The notes below the pieces were generated by a model. The model ran no database searches, was not told the DNA's origin, and saw only the letters and a list, made by a program, of their open reading frames with translations. Made by a program: the position numbers and the translations under genes. From Candidatus Fermentithermobacillus carboniphilus (GTDB lineage Bacteria; Bacillota; Sulfobacillia; Fermentithermobacillales; Fermentithermobacillaceae), in NCBI GenBank assembly GCA_018208355.1, contig CP062796.1, forward strand, positions 1,982,517 to 2,046,516: a stretch of 64,000 bases of DNA, given 5' to 3'. Positions 48,764-57,764 of this stretch are shown here, piece by piece (positions within the stretch are counted from its first letter, which is position 1; every line of letters starts with the position of its first letter).

Positions 48764-49987
48764 GTGTCACTGAAAGACGAAGCGTTGGAACTTCACAGAA
48801 AAAACAGAGGAAAAATCGAAGTCAACAGCAAGGTGCCTTTGAGAGACAGGAAGGATCTGAGCCTGGCTTACACGCCTGGAGTCGCCGAAGCGTGCCTGGA
48901 AATAGCTCGGGACCAGGCCCTGGCATACGAGTATACTTGCAAAGGCAATTTAATCGCCGTGCTTTCGGATGGTACTGCTGTCCTGGGGTTGGGAGACATC
49001 GGTCCGGCAGCGGCTCTCCCGGTCATGGAAGGGAAATCCCTGCTTTTCAAGAAATTTGCCGGGGTTGACGCCATACCCCTCTGCGTGAACACCAAGTCCG
49101 TAGACGACATCGTGCAGATAGTCAAATGGCTGGAACCCACCCTGGGAGGAGTCAACCTCGAGGATATTTCCGCTCCGCGATGTTTTGAGATCGAGCGGCG
49201 ACTCAAAGGCGAAGTCGGCATACCGGTTTTCCACGACGACCAGCACGGGACAGCCGTGGTCGCGCTTGCGGCGCTCATCAATGCCCTCAAGGTGGTTAGA
49301 AAATCCCTCGACTCTATCAGAGTGGTGGTCAATGGGGCCGGTGCCGCGGGACTGGCCACCGCCAACCTGCTCCTGGATTCTGGCGTCCGTGATGTAGTCG
49401 TCTGCGACAGGCACGGCGCCATTTACCCCGAAAGGACAGAAGGGCTCAACGAGTTCAAGTTGGAGACAGCCCGTCGCGGAAATATCAGGGGCGTAAAGGG
49501 GAGCCTGGCGGACGCCTTGAAAGGTGCCGACGTTTTCATCGGGGTTTCGGCACCCAAAACGGTGACGCAGGAGATGGTACGGAGCATGGCCTCGGACGCC
49601 ATAGTCATTGCCATGGCCAATCCCGTGCCGGAGATATTCCCGGATGAAGCAAAAGCGGCAGGTGCGGCGGTTGTCGGTACCGGGAGGTCTGATTTCCCCA
49701 ACCAGGTCAATAACGTCCTGGCCTTCCCGGGCATCCTCAGAGGAGCCCTTGATACCAGGGCAAAAGTCATAAACGAGGCCATGAAAGTGGCGGCAGCCAA
49801 AGCCATCGCCGGGCTTATCACCGATGAGGAACTCGGTCCCGACTACGTCATCCCCGATCCTTTCGACAAGAGGGTTGCTCCTACAGTGGCACGAGAGGTG
49901 GCCAGAGCCGCGATGGATACCGGAGTGGCCGGAATAAAAGTCGACCCGGACGAGGTCTACACGAAGACCCAGGAGATGGCAAAGTAG
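48764..49987 (+). CDS. NAD(P)-dependent malic enzyme
   Basis: Cytoplasmic malate decarboxylating dehydrogenase of 407 residues: malate to pyruvate and CO2 with NAD(P)H. SLAYTPGVAEACLEI, DGTAVLGLGDIGPAAALPVM (active site with Lys in EGKSLLFKKF), SAPRCFEIERRL and FHDDQHGTAVVALAAL are signatures of the short bacterial type. The Rossmann segment is VVVNGAGAAGLATANLLLDSG. A GTG start follows GAGGAGGAAGCCAA. Located directly after fumarase, so fumarate can be taken through malate to pyruvate; no phosphotransacetylase-like C-terminal domain is present. Confidence 0.96.
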   Translation: MSLKDEALELHRKNRGKIEVNSKVPLRDRKDLSLAYTPGVAEACLEIARDQALAYEYTCKGNLIAVLSDGTAVLGLGDIGPAAALPVMEGKSLLFKKFAGVDAIPLCVNTKSVDDIVQIVKWLEPTLGGVNLEDISAPRCFEIERRLKGEVGIPVFHDDQHGTAVVALAALINALKVVRKSLDSIRVVVNGAGAAGLATANLLLDSGVRDVVVCDRHGAIYPERTEGLNEFKLETARRGNIRGVKGSLADALKGADVFIGVSAPKTVTQEMVRSMASDAIVIAMANPVPEIFPDEAKAAGAAVVGTGRSDFPNQVNNVLAFPGILRGALDTRAKVINEAMKVAAAKAIAGLITDEELGPDYVIPDPFDKRVAPTVAREVARAAMDTGVAGIKVDPDEVYTKTQEMAK

Positions 49988-50012
49988 CCTAGTCAAGTAA
50001 ACTCCGAGCAAG

Positions 50013-50054
50013 CACAAGCCCCCGTTTGACCTCCATCGCAACCGGGGGCTTGTG
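50013..50054. terminator. Hairpin terminator after malic enzyme
   Basis: CACAAGCCCCCG and CGGGGGCTTGTG form a perfect 12-bp stem with an 18-base loop. No T-run on either strand; lies between converging malic-enzyme and yjcZ-like genes. Confidence 0.6.
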
Positions 50055-50096
50055 AACTGAATCTACAATTACCGCAACTACCGATGGCCTATCCTG

Positions 50097-50177
50097 TCAC
50101 CTAATGCCTATGACCAATAGTATGAGGATCAGGAAAACCAAGACCGCAAACCTCTCGCCCAAAAAGCCCCCTCCCAT
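50097..50177 (-). CDS. YjcZ-like 26-residue sporulation peptide
   Basis: A short gene with an excellent AAAGGAGG ten bases before its ATG. The product begins MGGGFLGERFAVLVFLILIL, ends LVIGIR, and is a Gly-rich head followed by one hydrophobic helix, the layout of YjcZ/YnfU-type small proteins of spore formers. It is in the intergenic region between malic enzyme and the germination operon, opposite in direction. Its upstream DNA has CATAATAT, similar to mother-cell sigma factor -10 elements. The family call rests on layout and setting only. Confidence 0.65.
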   Translation of the reverse strand: MGGGFLGERFAVLVFLILILLVIGIR

Positions 50178-50329
50178 CGATCCAAAACCTCCTTTCTCGG
50201 TCAACCTTGCGCCATATTATGTAAAGTGGCGGAACGATGTTACAGGCGCTCACGCGACCATATTGCCGTATTCAACCCGGTATCTGGTTTAACGCCTCCG
50301 GGGAAACTAACGTGGTGGAGGTAGAAGGT

Positions 50330-52159
50330 TTGCCGCTATTTGGTTTCCTGAGGGGAATCTTCAGGCCCAAGTGCCCCGCCGAGTTCAGCTCGGGAAACCG
50401 GGGTAGGCCGGGGCTCCCGGGGGCTAGGGAAGATGTCGTCCCGGGTGAACAAGTGGAGCGACCGCCCTTTCCATTGGGTGAAATCGTGAAGCCCGCGTCT
50501 CGGTTTTATCGTAGCCTTAGAAAGGGCACGGGCCGTGCCAGGCATGTTGAGCCCCGAAACCTCGAACCGCCTCATCTTTCTCCTTTCGGCGGGATGACTC
50601 CCCAGGAGCGCGAGGTTCTCGCGAGTAACCTGACGAAATCTCTCGACGAGAATCTCAAGATTGTAATGGACATATTTCATGCCCCTCGTAACGCAGACCT
50701 CATAGTGCGTAAGTTCGATATAAGGGCCAAAAACGGGACGAAGGAAGCGGCGCTGGTATTCATATCAGGACTTGTCGAAGAGACAACGATTAGAAGAGAT
50801 CTTCTCGGGCCTCTAATGAAGATTAATCTGACCAAGCACAAAGTTAACGTAAGCATTGAGGAGGCTTGCAGGAGACTTGTGCCTGAACTTCAGGTGAAGA
50901 CGGGCAGGACCTTCAGCGAAGTCGTGGGTGCCGCCGTCGAGGGGAAGACAGTGCTCCTCATAGACGGCGATACCGGTGCACTGATAGTCGAAACGAGGTC
51001 CGTTGAGCACCGTTCAGTGGAGGAATCACCCAACGAAGCGGTGATAAGAGGTCCCCACGCCGGGTTTGTGGAAAACATCCGCACCAATGTTTCGCTGGTG
51101 AGGCAGCATATCGCGACGCCGCAGCTCGTGTCTGAATACATGTACGTCGGGGCTCGCGCTCACGACCCGATTGCCCTGGTATACATCGAAGGCATAGTCA
51201 ACCCGAAACTCGTGGAGGAAGTGAGGAGGAGAATTCTCAACGTACGGGCGGATTCTGCGGGCACCATACCGCAACTGGTCCACCTCATCGAGGACCATCC
51301 TAATAATCCCTTCCCAACCATCCAATTAACCGAAAGACCTGATAAAGTTGCCAGCATGATACTGGAAGGGCATGTGGCGGTCATCGGAAACTCTCCAGCA
51401 GCCATGGTCCTGCCTTCTACCTTATGGGGGTTGATGCATTCTTCTGAAGACCACTATATACACTTTATCCCCGCTAGCTTTCTACGTTTCATTCGTTGGG
51501 GTGCGTTGTTCGCCACGTTCTACGCGTCTGCCTTCTATGTGGCCGTGGTCACGTATCATCCGGAAATGATTCCTACTCAACTTCTTTTTGCCATCGCATC
51601 AAGCCGAGAACCGATCCCGTTTCCGACTGGCATAGAAGTCTTTTTCATGGAAATAGCCCTTGAACTCATAAGGGAAGCCGGGATCCGTATTCCGACCATC
51701 ATAGGTCCAACCATAGGTATAGTGGGCGCGGTCATCCTCGGGCAGGCGGCGGTGGCAGCCAACATAGTCAGTCCCATACTCGTGGTCGTCATCGCCATAT
51801 CTGGACTTGGGTCATTTGCCATACCCAATTATGACCTAGTTTTGGTCGCGAGGATATTGAAATTCATCATGATACTCGTGGCTGCGGTGCTCGGAATCCC
51901 AGGGCTCACCATGGCAACCGTCGTCCTCGTAACCAACTTGTTCTCCCTACGTTCTTTCGGGGTTCCACTCACGGCGCCGGTGTTGCCATGGTCGCGGCAC
52001 AATCCCGATATACTGATCCACGGACCGTGGTATAGCGTAGAAACCAGACCTCAAAACCTCCGTCCTCTTGATGCAAAAAGTAGGACACGGCTACACCGTC
52101 TAAAGACCCCTGTTAAGGTCCGATCCGGCGGACATGGCCGCGACGGTGACTTGACGTGA
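50330..52159 (+). CDS. gerAA: Germinant receptor A subunit (GerAA/GerKA family)
   Basis: Spore inner-membrane germinant receptor subunit of ~609 residues. The TTG start lies eight bases after GGAGG; the frame extends further upstream. The N-terminal ~100 residues are basic and Pro/Gly-rich, which is longer than usual. Then comes the soluble GerA domain (TKSLDENLKIVMDIFHAPRN, DLIVRKFDI, VLLIDGDTGALIVETR and YMYVGARAHDPIALVYIEGI) and the multi-helix C-terminus with SFLRFIRWGALFATFYASAF and RIPTIIGPTIGIVGAVILGQ. It forms the receptor with the next two genes. The stop overlaps the B-subunit start by four bases. Confidence 0.95.
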   Translation: MPLFGFLRGIFRPKCPAEFSSGNRGRPGLPGAREDVVPGEQVERPPFPLGEIVKPASRFYRSLRKGTGRARHVEPRNLEPPHLSPFGGMTPQEREVLASNLTKSLDENLKIVMDIFHAPRNADLIVRKFDIRAKNGTKEAALVFISGLVEETTIRRDLLGPLMKINLTKHKVNVSIEEACRRLVPELQVKTGRTFSEVVGAAVEGKTVLLIDGDTGALIVETRSVEHRSVEESPNEAVIRGPHAGFVENIRTNVSLVRQHIATPQLVSEYMYVGARAHDPIALVYIEGIVNPKLVEEVRRRILNVRADSAGTIPQLVHLIEDHPNNPFPTIQLTERPDKVASMILEGHVAVIGNSPAAMVLPSTLWGLMHSSEDHYIHFIPASFLRFIRWGALFATFYASAFYVAVVTYHPEMIPTQLLFAIASSREPIPFPTGIEVFFMEIALELIREAGIRIPTIIGPTIGIVGAVILGQAAVAANIVSPILVVVIAISGLGSFAIPNYDLVLVARILKFIMILVAAVLGIPGLTMATVVLVTNLFSLRSFGVPLTAPVLPWSRHNPDILIHGPWYSVETRPQNLRPLDAKSRTRLHRLKTPVKVRSGGHGRDGDLT

Positions 52160-53283
52160 ATGAGGGAACTCGTTTCCGCATAGACGATGGACGCATAGAC
52201 TGGGTGGAAGCTGCGGGTCTTGTCGTCACCTTTGAGATAACCAAAGCGTTTTTGGTGTTTCCAGAGAAAATAGCAAAAGAAGGTTTGACGGCCGCCTGGA
52301 CCATTCCTCTTGTATCGGGACTGTTGGCTTCCCTTTTCATTTGGGTGCTCGTGGTTGTCAGCAAAGCACATCCCGGAATGAACCTAATACAGATAACGAA
52401 TTATCTAGCAGGTCCGACCGTGGGGTTTATTGCGGGCGTGGCGTTGTACCTCTATCTCATGATCATCATAGTTACCGGCTTCAGGGAAGTTGCAGATGTG
52501 CTCATAACTGTTTACATGCCGCTCACTCCCCTCGGTTTTTTTCTTGCTTCCGCTTACGCGGTCGTCTTTTACGTCGCGTTCCAAAACACTGAGACTCTGG
52601 CGAGGATCTCGGTGCTGACGTCGACCGTGGTCGTAGGTATGGCAATCATTCTCGCTGCTCTTTCAATTGGGCGCTACAACACCGACCTGGTTTTCCCGCC
52701 GCTCGGGCCCGGGTTGATTCCCCTTTTCAAAAAATACGGGGTGAGGCAATCGATCTACGGTGAATTCCTGAGCCTGGGTATGATAGCAGCTTACCTTAGA
52801 GAACCTCGGCAGGTGGGGAAAGTAGCTGCAGTATCCCTGGGCATCTCCATTTTCACTTTCACGCTGGTGGTCTTGACTTGCCAGATGGTGTTCCCGATCC
52901 CATCTCTCTTGAGGGTTTCCGCTCCATTCCTCAGGGTCGCCCGCGTGATCAAACTTGGCAGGTTCTTCCAGCGGCTTGATTCACTTTTTGTGTTTGTCTG
53001 GCTAGGGGTGTCACTGCTCCAAGCGGCGGTAGCCATATACCTGGCCAGCCTGGTACTGGCCACGGTTTTCCACCTTCAATCACACAAGCCTTTCGTGGTT
53101 CTAAACGTGGTTGCGGCGTATTTTGGTTCATGGGCCATCCCGAATCTCGCCGCTGCCCTAACCATTGCTTTTGACCTTGCTCGTCCGTACGGCCTTTTGC
53201 TTCTGGATATCTGGCCACCGACCCTTTTGGTTTTGACTCTCCACAAAAAGAAGCAGCTTCGGGAAGGAGCGGGTGGGGCTTGA
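52156..53283 (+). CDS. gerAB: Germinant receptor B subunit (GerAB/GerKB, APC-like)
   Basis: Ten-helix membrane protein of 375 residues with the amino acid-polyamine-organocation transporter fold used as the likely germinant-sensing subunit. Starts at a GTG inside the previous stop (GTGA). Typical: TKAFLVFPEKIAKEGLTAAW, LIQITNYLAGPTVGFIAGV and the later RVIKLGRFFQRLDSLFVFVWLG. Its stop overlaps the TTG start of the C subunit. Residues deciding the germinant cannot be read, but amino acids are the usual ligands. Confidence 0.95.
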   Translation: MNEGTRFRIDDGRIDWVEAAGLVVTFEITKAFLVFPEKIAKEGLTAAWTIPLVSGLLASLFIWVLVVVSKAHPGMNLIQITNYLAGPTVGFIAGVALYLYLMIIIVTGFREVADVLITVYMPLTPLGFFLASAYAVVFYVAFQNTETLARISVLTSTVVVGMAIILAALSIGRYNTDLVFPPLGPGLIPLFKKYGVRQSIYGEFLSLGMIAAYLREPRQVGKVAAVSLGISIFTFTLVVLTCQMVFPIPSLLRVSAPFLRVARVIKLGRFFQRLDSLFVFVWLGVSLLQAAVAIYLASLVLATVFHLQSHKPFVVLNVVAAYFGSWAIPNLAAALTIAFDLARPYGLLLLDIWPPTLLVLTLHKKKQLREGAGGA

Positions 53284-54707
53284 AATTGGGAAAAAGGTTT
53301 CTCCCCGCAATACTCCTTTTTGCTCTAATACTTACGGGATGCTGGGACAAAGTTGAACTTGACGATATCGCCTGGGTTCAGGCCATGGGGTTCGATAAGG
53401 GTGCGGATGGTCAGATTCTCACAACATTTGTAATCGGGATCCCGCGTCTTCTCCAGGGAGGAGGCGGCAGAGGAGGTGGCGGAGGAAGCGGAGATGGGTC
53501 AAGCGGACCAGGACCTCATCACACGACGGTGACGGTCCAGAGCAAGACCGTAATTGAAGCCATAGCGCTGGCGGCGATTAACCTTGGGCGAAGGCTCTCT
53601 CTCCAACATACCGAGCTCTATTTGTTTGGAGAGGAGCTTGCCAAATCCGACATACGGTTCATCGTTGGTGCCATAGACCGTTACCGGGAGGTCAGGGGAT
53701 CTGCTTACATCATGGTGGCGAGACCTCGTGCGGAGGATGTCCTGCGCGTGGATGTATCACCCCTCGAAGTGAGTCCAAGCCGGTACATACTAACTCTGGC
53801 CCAGCAACACATGCAGACCGGCCTTTTTGAAACCGTCTTTCTGGTGGACTTCGTCAACTCGTTGGAGTCGGAAGATGACTTTCCTTCCTGCCCCATAATC
53901 TCCCTCTCCAGGAGTTTTAAGCAGGAAGGAAGTACCGAGAGCGGCAAGGGTGGCGGCGGAGGAGGGCAAGGAGGGGAAGGACAGAAGGGCCAGCAGGGAG
54001 AAACCCAGTTCCCCCCGACGCCGAGAGTGGGAGATCGTATCCAGCAGCCCGGGTTACCGCCGGGACTTTCCGGCCCGCAGGGCGGCCCCATGTTTCTTGA
54101 AGGGGGGCAGGTCCCGAGGGTAGGAGGCGGACCTGTAGAAGCCATGGGTACGGCCGTGTTCCGGGGAGGAAAAATGGTGGGTGATCTCAACGGCGAAGAG
54201 ACCCGGACGATGCTCATGGTTAAGGGCGATTTCGAGAGGGGGCTTTTTGCCGTGCCAGACCCTCAGGTTCCGGACCAGTCACAGTATTCCCTCAGCTTGG
54301 ACATGCGCGGGCGAAAGACCGAGGTTGAGGTTAATCGCCAGGGAGACCGGGTTGAGATAGATGTACACTTGACGCTGGAAGTGTCATACATGTCCATGAA
54401 AACGCAGTCTGACTACACGGACCCGCGGATGGAACCCCTCGTCGAGAAGGCTGCCGCCGAGTATGTCAAGAAGAACCTGGATAGAGCGATAATGAGGACC
54501 CAGGAAATGGGCGCAGACGTCTTCGGGTTTGGACGGAGACTGAGGCGCACCTTTCTCACGTGGCCCGAGTACGAGGCCTTTGCGTGGCAAAGCAAGTATC
54601 CACAGGCACAAATCCGGACGAATGTCGAGGTCGAGTTAAAGCGCTATGGTTTGGACTTCGGACCTCTCAAAGTGACGCCGGGAGAAAAGCTGCAAGAAAG
54701 CCAGTAA
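53280..54707 (+). CDS. gerAC: Germinant receptor C subunit lipoprotein (Ger(x)C) with glycine-rich insertions
   Basis: Outer-face lipoprotein of 475 residues. Signal peptide with lipobox LTGC, then WDKVELDDIAWVQAMGFDK, the standard Ger(x)C opening. TTG start overlaps the B subunit. Two unusual low-complexity insertions are present: a Gly/Ser/Arg stretch (residues ~62-80, GGGGRGGGGGSGDG) and a longer Gly/Gln/Pro/Lys-rich stretch (~residues 220-290, including KGGGGGGQGGEGQKG). The rest keeps the family, e.g. QHTELYLFGEELAKSDI and FTFAWQSKYPQ-like end. GerC helps assembly or stability of the receptor. Last gene of the ger operon. Confidence 0.94.
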   Translation: MKLGKRFLPAILLFALILTGCWDKVELDDIAWVQAMGFDKGADGQILTTFVIGIPRLLQGGGGRGGGGGSGDGSSGPGPHHTTVTVQSKTVIEAIALAAINLGRRLSLQHTELYLFGEELAKSDIRFIVGAIDRYREVRGSAYIMVARPRAEDVLRVDVSPLEVSPSRYILTLAQQHMQTGLFETVFLVDFVNSLESEDDFPSCPIISLSRSFKQEGSTESGKGGGGGGQGGEGQKGQQGETQFPPTPRVGDRIQQPGLPPGLSGPQGGPMFLEGGQVPRVGGGPVEAMGTAVFRGGKMVGDLNGEETRTMLMVKGDFERGLFAVPDPQVPDQSQYSLSLDMRGRKTEVEVNRQGDRVEIDVHLTLEVSYMSMKTQSDYTDPRMEPLVEKAAAEYVKKNLDRAIMRTQEMGADVFGFGRRLRRTFLTWPEYEAFAWQSKYPQAQIRTNVEVELKRYGLDFGPLKVTPGEKLQESQ

Positions 54708-54784
54708 CCTGCTCCTCCGCTTGGCTGCCGGGATTCGGCAAGCTCTGGTCAGCGGCGCTTACTCTACGGAGCCAAGTTACTGGC
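54700..54784. terminator. Possible structured end between gerAC and sod
   Basis: AGTAACCTGCTCC near the gerAC stop can pair, imperfectly, with GGAGCCAAGTTACT at 54771-54784, with a smaller GCCG/CGGC stem inside. No T-run follows, so it may be a weak terminator or a protective end structure between convergent genes. Confidence 0.3.
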
Positions 54785-54799
54785 ACCAGGACAAAACTT

Positions 54800-55474
54800 C
54801 TATGTTATAGGTAGTCCCGTCGATACGGCCAGTAGAAGTCTTCTTTCTACGTCGACCCAGTTTACCACGTTCCACCAGGCCTCAAGATACCGTGCCCTCT
54901 GGTTCCGGTAGTCCACGTAATACGCATGTTCCCACACGTCCACCACGAGGATGGGTATCGATCCCCACTGTGTGAGGTCTTCGTGCTTTTCCGCCTGAAG
55001 TATCTCCAGGCGCCTCCACGCAGGGTTCCAAACCAGTGCGGCCCAACCGGAGCCCTGAACCTCGTTGGCCGCAGCCGTGAACTGTCCCTTGAAGGCAGCA
55101 AAACTCCCGAAAGCGATTTCGAGCTGGGTGGATACTGAAGGTCCCGGGGTTCCGCCACCCAAAGGTGTCATGTTGGTCCAGTAGATGCTGTGGAGTATGT
55201 GGCCTGAGCCGTTGAATGCCAGTTCCCTTTCCCAGAACCGCACCATCTGGAAATCTCCGGTCTGCCTCTTATTGAGGAGCTCCCTTTCCGCTCGGTTCAA
55301 CCCGTTGACATAGCCCTGGTGGTGCAGGTCGTGATGAAGTCTTAATGTCTCGCGGCTGATGTATGGTTCTAGAGCGTCATAAGGGTAAGGCAGCGGAGGA
55401 AGGACGTGACCTCCTATAGGGACAGTTCCGGCGGGAAGGAAAGCGGCGCCAGGGCTTGAATCGTGAGTGTTCAA
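54800..55474 (-). CDS. sodA: Superoxide dismutase, Fe/Mn family
   Basis: Cytoplasmic or spore-associated Fe/Mn superoxide dismutase of 224 residues, with an N-terminal extension of ~25 residues that lacks a signal peptide. Metal ligands are the His in LRLHHDLHHQGYVNGLN, the His in GSGHILHSIYW, and Asp and His in LVVDVWEHAYYVDYRNQR. TTG start has GGAGGG seven bases upstream. Fe versus Mn use cannot be decided. As in Bacillus species, Mn-type SOD can be coat-associated. Lone gene, between the ger operon and the second DUF6754 operon. Confidence 0.95.
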   Translation of the reverse strand: MNTHDSSPGAAFLPAGTVPIGGHVLPPLPYPYDALEPYISRETLRLHHDLHHQGYVNGLNRAERELLNKRQTGDFQMVRFWERELAFNGSGHILHSIYWTNMTPLGGGTPGPSVSTQLEIAFGSFAAFKGQFTAAANEVQGSGWAALVWNPAWRRLEILQAEKHEDLTQWGSIPILVVDVWEHAYYVDYRNQRARYLEAWWNVVNWVDVERRLLLAVSTGLPIT

Positions 55475-55522
55475 AGCGATCCCTCCAGGTCCCGATCCGG
55501 TTTTTTACAGGGATTGAAGTCA

Positions 55523-55532
55523 TAACAGTATA
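55523..55532 (-). promoter_or_regulatory. TAACAGTATA element overlapping the sod promoter
   Basis: Read on the minus strand this is TATACTGTTA, containing a -10 hexamer TATACT about 55 bases before the sod start. It differs by one base from the two TTACAGTATA repeats upstream of the first DUF6754 operon. Confidence 0.35.
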
Positions 55533-55624
55533 TGAAAAGGCGCATTTCCGACGGACGGCGAAATATTTGGGGGACGACGGGGGCCAGCGGGAGAGCGGCC
55601 CCCGTGAATTCAACCGTGACTCTA

Positions 55625-56257
55625 CTATTTCACGAGTCCCAGCCAATCGCCGAGAAGGAACTGCACTCGTCCAAGGAATAGAGATACTCTCGCCATTATG
55701 CCGTTGGAAAACCCTACTCCGAGGGCTACCATGAAGGCGTATCTCGTAAAAGCCGATATACCCTTCATGACCTGCCCCTCGCGTTTCAGAGTAAACATGA
55801 AGTAGACCAGGGTGAAGACACATATCAAGACAAACAGGATGTTGTTGATAGACTCCCCAACCGTCTTTGCGGAAAACTTGAGAAACGTGCCTGTGATCTG
55901 GCCCAGTAACACCTTTGGGTCATAGGCGAGAGTGTATCCCGCGTTATACCCTACCCAAAATGCCATAGGGAGCCTGGAAATCCAGACCCATTCTTTTGGC
56001 CCGTAGCGGAGGTACAGGAGAAGCCCCATCGCCACGGGGATGAGCAGGGAATACTGTCCTTGGGCACCTATCTGTTTTAAGAACAGGGGTTTCAGCTGGT
56101 TGTGGAACGTCAGGACGGCGCCGTGAGCGGCCGCAAGCCCAATATAAATGTGCTCCATATACCTGTAGGCGAGGTTTTCCTTATAGAGAAAACTGAATAC
56201 CGCGAGGGTGCCGATGGCGCCTATGGTCAACTCGACGGTTTTCGGTAACCCTCCCAT
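55625..56257 (-). CDS. Five-TM membrane protein, subunit A of DUF6754-type complex, copy 2
   Basis: A 210-residue integral membrane protein, homologue of the one at 24703-25308 with the same order of helices. Shared ends: SLFLGRVQFLLGDWLG; shared middle: YSLLIPVAMGLLLYLRY. AAGGGAGGG precedes the ATG. It has a slightly longer middle region (DPKVLLGQITGTFLKFSAK). Last gene of the four-gene operon, followed by 150 bases before sod. No obvious terminator was seen behind it. Confidence 0.85.
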   Translation of the reverse strand: MGGLPKTVELTIGAIGTLAVFSFLYKENLAYRYMEHIYIGLAAAHGAVLTFHNQLKPLFLKQIGAQGQYSLLIPVAMGLLLYLRYGPKEWVWISRLPMAFWVGYNAGYTLAYDPKVLLGQITGTFLKFSAKTVGESINNILFVLICVFTLVYFMFTLKREGQVMKGISAFTRYAFMVALGVGFSNGIMARVSLFLGRVQFLLGDWLGLVK

Positions 56258-56273
56258 CTGGATTTCCCTCCCT

Positions 56274-57107
56274 TCACGATCTTTTCTTGGATTTCAGGTA
56301 AAATCCGATGTTGCCCAGTACGACGAATACGAAGAACAGAGCGTGGGCGGCTGACTGGGAGTCCATTCCCTGGATGGCCTTTCCTGGTTTTCCCAGAAGG
56401 AATTCGTACTGGGCCGCTCCGGTGAGGCCGCCCAGAATGCCTTTGTACTGCCCGGACTGAAGGTAGACGATGTATTGCGTGATCATTCCGCCTGTAATCC
56501 CGGCGATTACCTTGTTGCCGTATTCTGAATACAGGTAGGCGACGAAATCGTTGAGGGCGCCTCCCAAGGAAGTGAAGCTCGCGAGGATTTCGCATTCTTT
56601 GAGCGATTTGATCCCTTGCATGATGGGCATTTCCGAAAGCTTCTTACCGGTGAAGTCCTGGTCGGCGTTGGCTTTGATTATGTCTTCGATCATCGACCGG
56701 ACGTACAAGCCTCCCCCTACCTTGAACCCGAGGTTTACCCAGTCGACGCCGTATTCCTTGTTCATCTCTTTGGCGATGGGTTCGATGATGCTCTGGGCCA
56801 GCTGTACACCCTCGTTGTTTGATTCAGCTGAACCCACGAGTACCTTCAAATTCCGCTGAAAGCAATGGCGGGCCACGATGGCGGCCTGAGTTCCGTTTTC
56901 CGTGAGGGTGCTGGGGAGAAAGTCGAACGAAAGGAAAACGTAGCTTCCGGGAGGTGCTGACTCTATGGTGTCGAACGCCTGCCTCGTCATGTTGTCTACC
57001 TGGATGGGGAGACCAAAGGGCTTAAAAAAGGGAATCGTCACTACTATGGCGAGGAGAAGATAAAGCCATCTGACGTCAAGGGAGTCGAGTTTTTCGAAAA
57101 ACTTCAT
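56274..57107 (-). CDS. TM-anchored protein with soluble domain, subunit B, copy 2
   Basis: A 277-residue homologue of the product at 25309-26142, same length. N-terminal helix (VRWLYLLLAIVVTIPFF), soluble domain beginning SAPPGSYVFLSFDFLPSTL, C-terminal helix (ALFFVFVVLGNIGFYL). Both copies share NKEYGVDWVNLG, PIMQGIKSLKE, YLQSGQYKGILG, GAAQYEFLLG and GMDSQSAAH. The region with SESNNEGVQLAQSII-like polar residues is the most divergent and may determine specificity. AAAGGGGGGTGAACC precedes the ATG. Function unknown. Confidence 0.85.
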   Translation of the reverse strand: MKFFEKLDSLDVRWLYLLLAIVVTIPFFKPFGLPIQVDNMTRQAFDTIESAPPGSYVFLSFDFLPSTLTENGTQAAIVARHCFQRNLKVLVGSAESNNEGVQLAQSIIEPIAKEMNKEYGVDWVNLGFKVGGGLYVRSMIEDIIKANADQDFTGKKLSEMPIMQGIKSLKECEILASFTSLGGALNDFVAYLYSEYGNKVIAGITGGMITQYIVYLQSGQYKGILGGLTGAAQYEFLLGKPGKAIQGMDSQSAAHALFFVFVVLGNIGFYLKSKKRS

Positions 57108-57123
57108 GGTTCACCCCCCTTTC

Positions 57124-57747
57124 CTAATCCCCGCGGCCGCCGAGGTAAGACCGTTCGATGCCGAGCAGGATCCTGACCATTGCGGCGTACGCTCCGAGCG
57201 CTGTTCCAATGGTGACCGCGCGCATCGCTGCGGTGTTCAGAATCTCGGTCATCCAGTTGCGGGCGCTAGGAATCCAGGGTGATATGGCGGCGCCGATGGG
57301 GGCATTGCCGAGAATGCCGATTAACCCTGCAGCAAGCAAGATGGTGGCCTCCAGGGTTTTCATGCGGAAAGCCCTGTACGCCGCGGACAACATGTAGAAA
57401 GCGAGGAGCGAGAACATGGCCGAACCCAGAGGGCTTATGGTGGCGTTGAAGATGGACACGAATAGTTTGTCGTCAGGGCCGGTAAACAGGCCGTATATAA
57501 AGTAGCCGAACATCGCTATGAGGAGGACCAGAGAAGCCCCCCAGTTTTCCCGGCGTCTTTGAATGTTTGTCTTGTGGACTATGGTGAGGTTTATCATACC
57601 CATGAGGAATGCTGCCGCGCCGGAATACATCGCCCAGTTATCCAAGGTCTTCTGGACTTGGGTGAATCCCGGAAACGCGAAATACCGGGCGATTATGACC
57701 AGCATTCCTGCTATAAAGCCGAGCCAGACGGGAAGTTGGCGTCTCAC
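57124..57747 (-). CDS. Membrane protein, subunit C, copy 2
   Basis: A ~207-residue integral membrane protein. The GTG is preferred over an ATG seven codons earlier because an AAAGGAGGG site lies nine bases upstream and because the start VRRQLPVWLGFIAGML then aligns with copy 1's MKRELPIAVAFVVGVL. The end reads RILLGIERSYLGGRGD. A mid loop FTGPDDKLFVSIFNATISP replaces the copy-1 loop KGPTHKTYQFWFDALFVP, both Gly-Pro containing. Overlaps the region of the preceding stop. Unnamed family. Confidence 0.83.
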   Translation of the reverse strand: MRRQLPVWLGFIAGMLVIIARYFAFPGFTQVQKTLDNWAMYSGAAAFLMGMINLTIVHKTNIQRRRENWGASLVLLIAMFGYFIYGLFTGPDDKLFVSIFNATISPLGSAMFSLLAFYMLSAAYRAFRMKTLEATILLAAGLIGILGNAPIGAAISPWIPSARNWMTEILNTAAMRAVTIGTALGAYAAMVRILLGIERSYLGGRGD

Positions 57748-57764
57748 CTCCGGATTCCCTCCTT

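Noticed and set aside
48950-50041. 363-codon minus-strand frame opposite malic enzyme
   Set aside because: Malic-enzyme motifs are intact on the plus strand; the antisense frame looks like mirrored codon bias.
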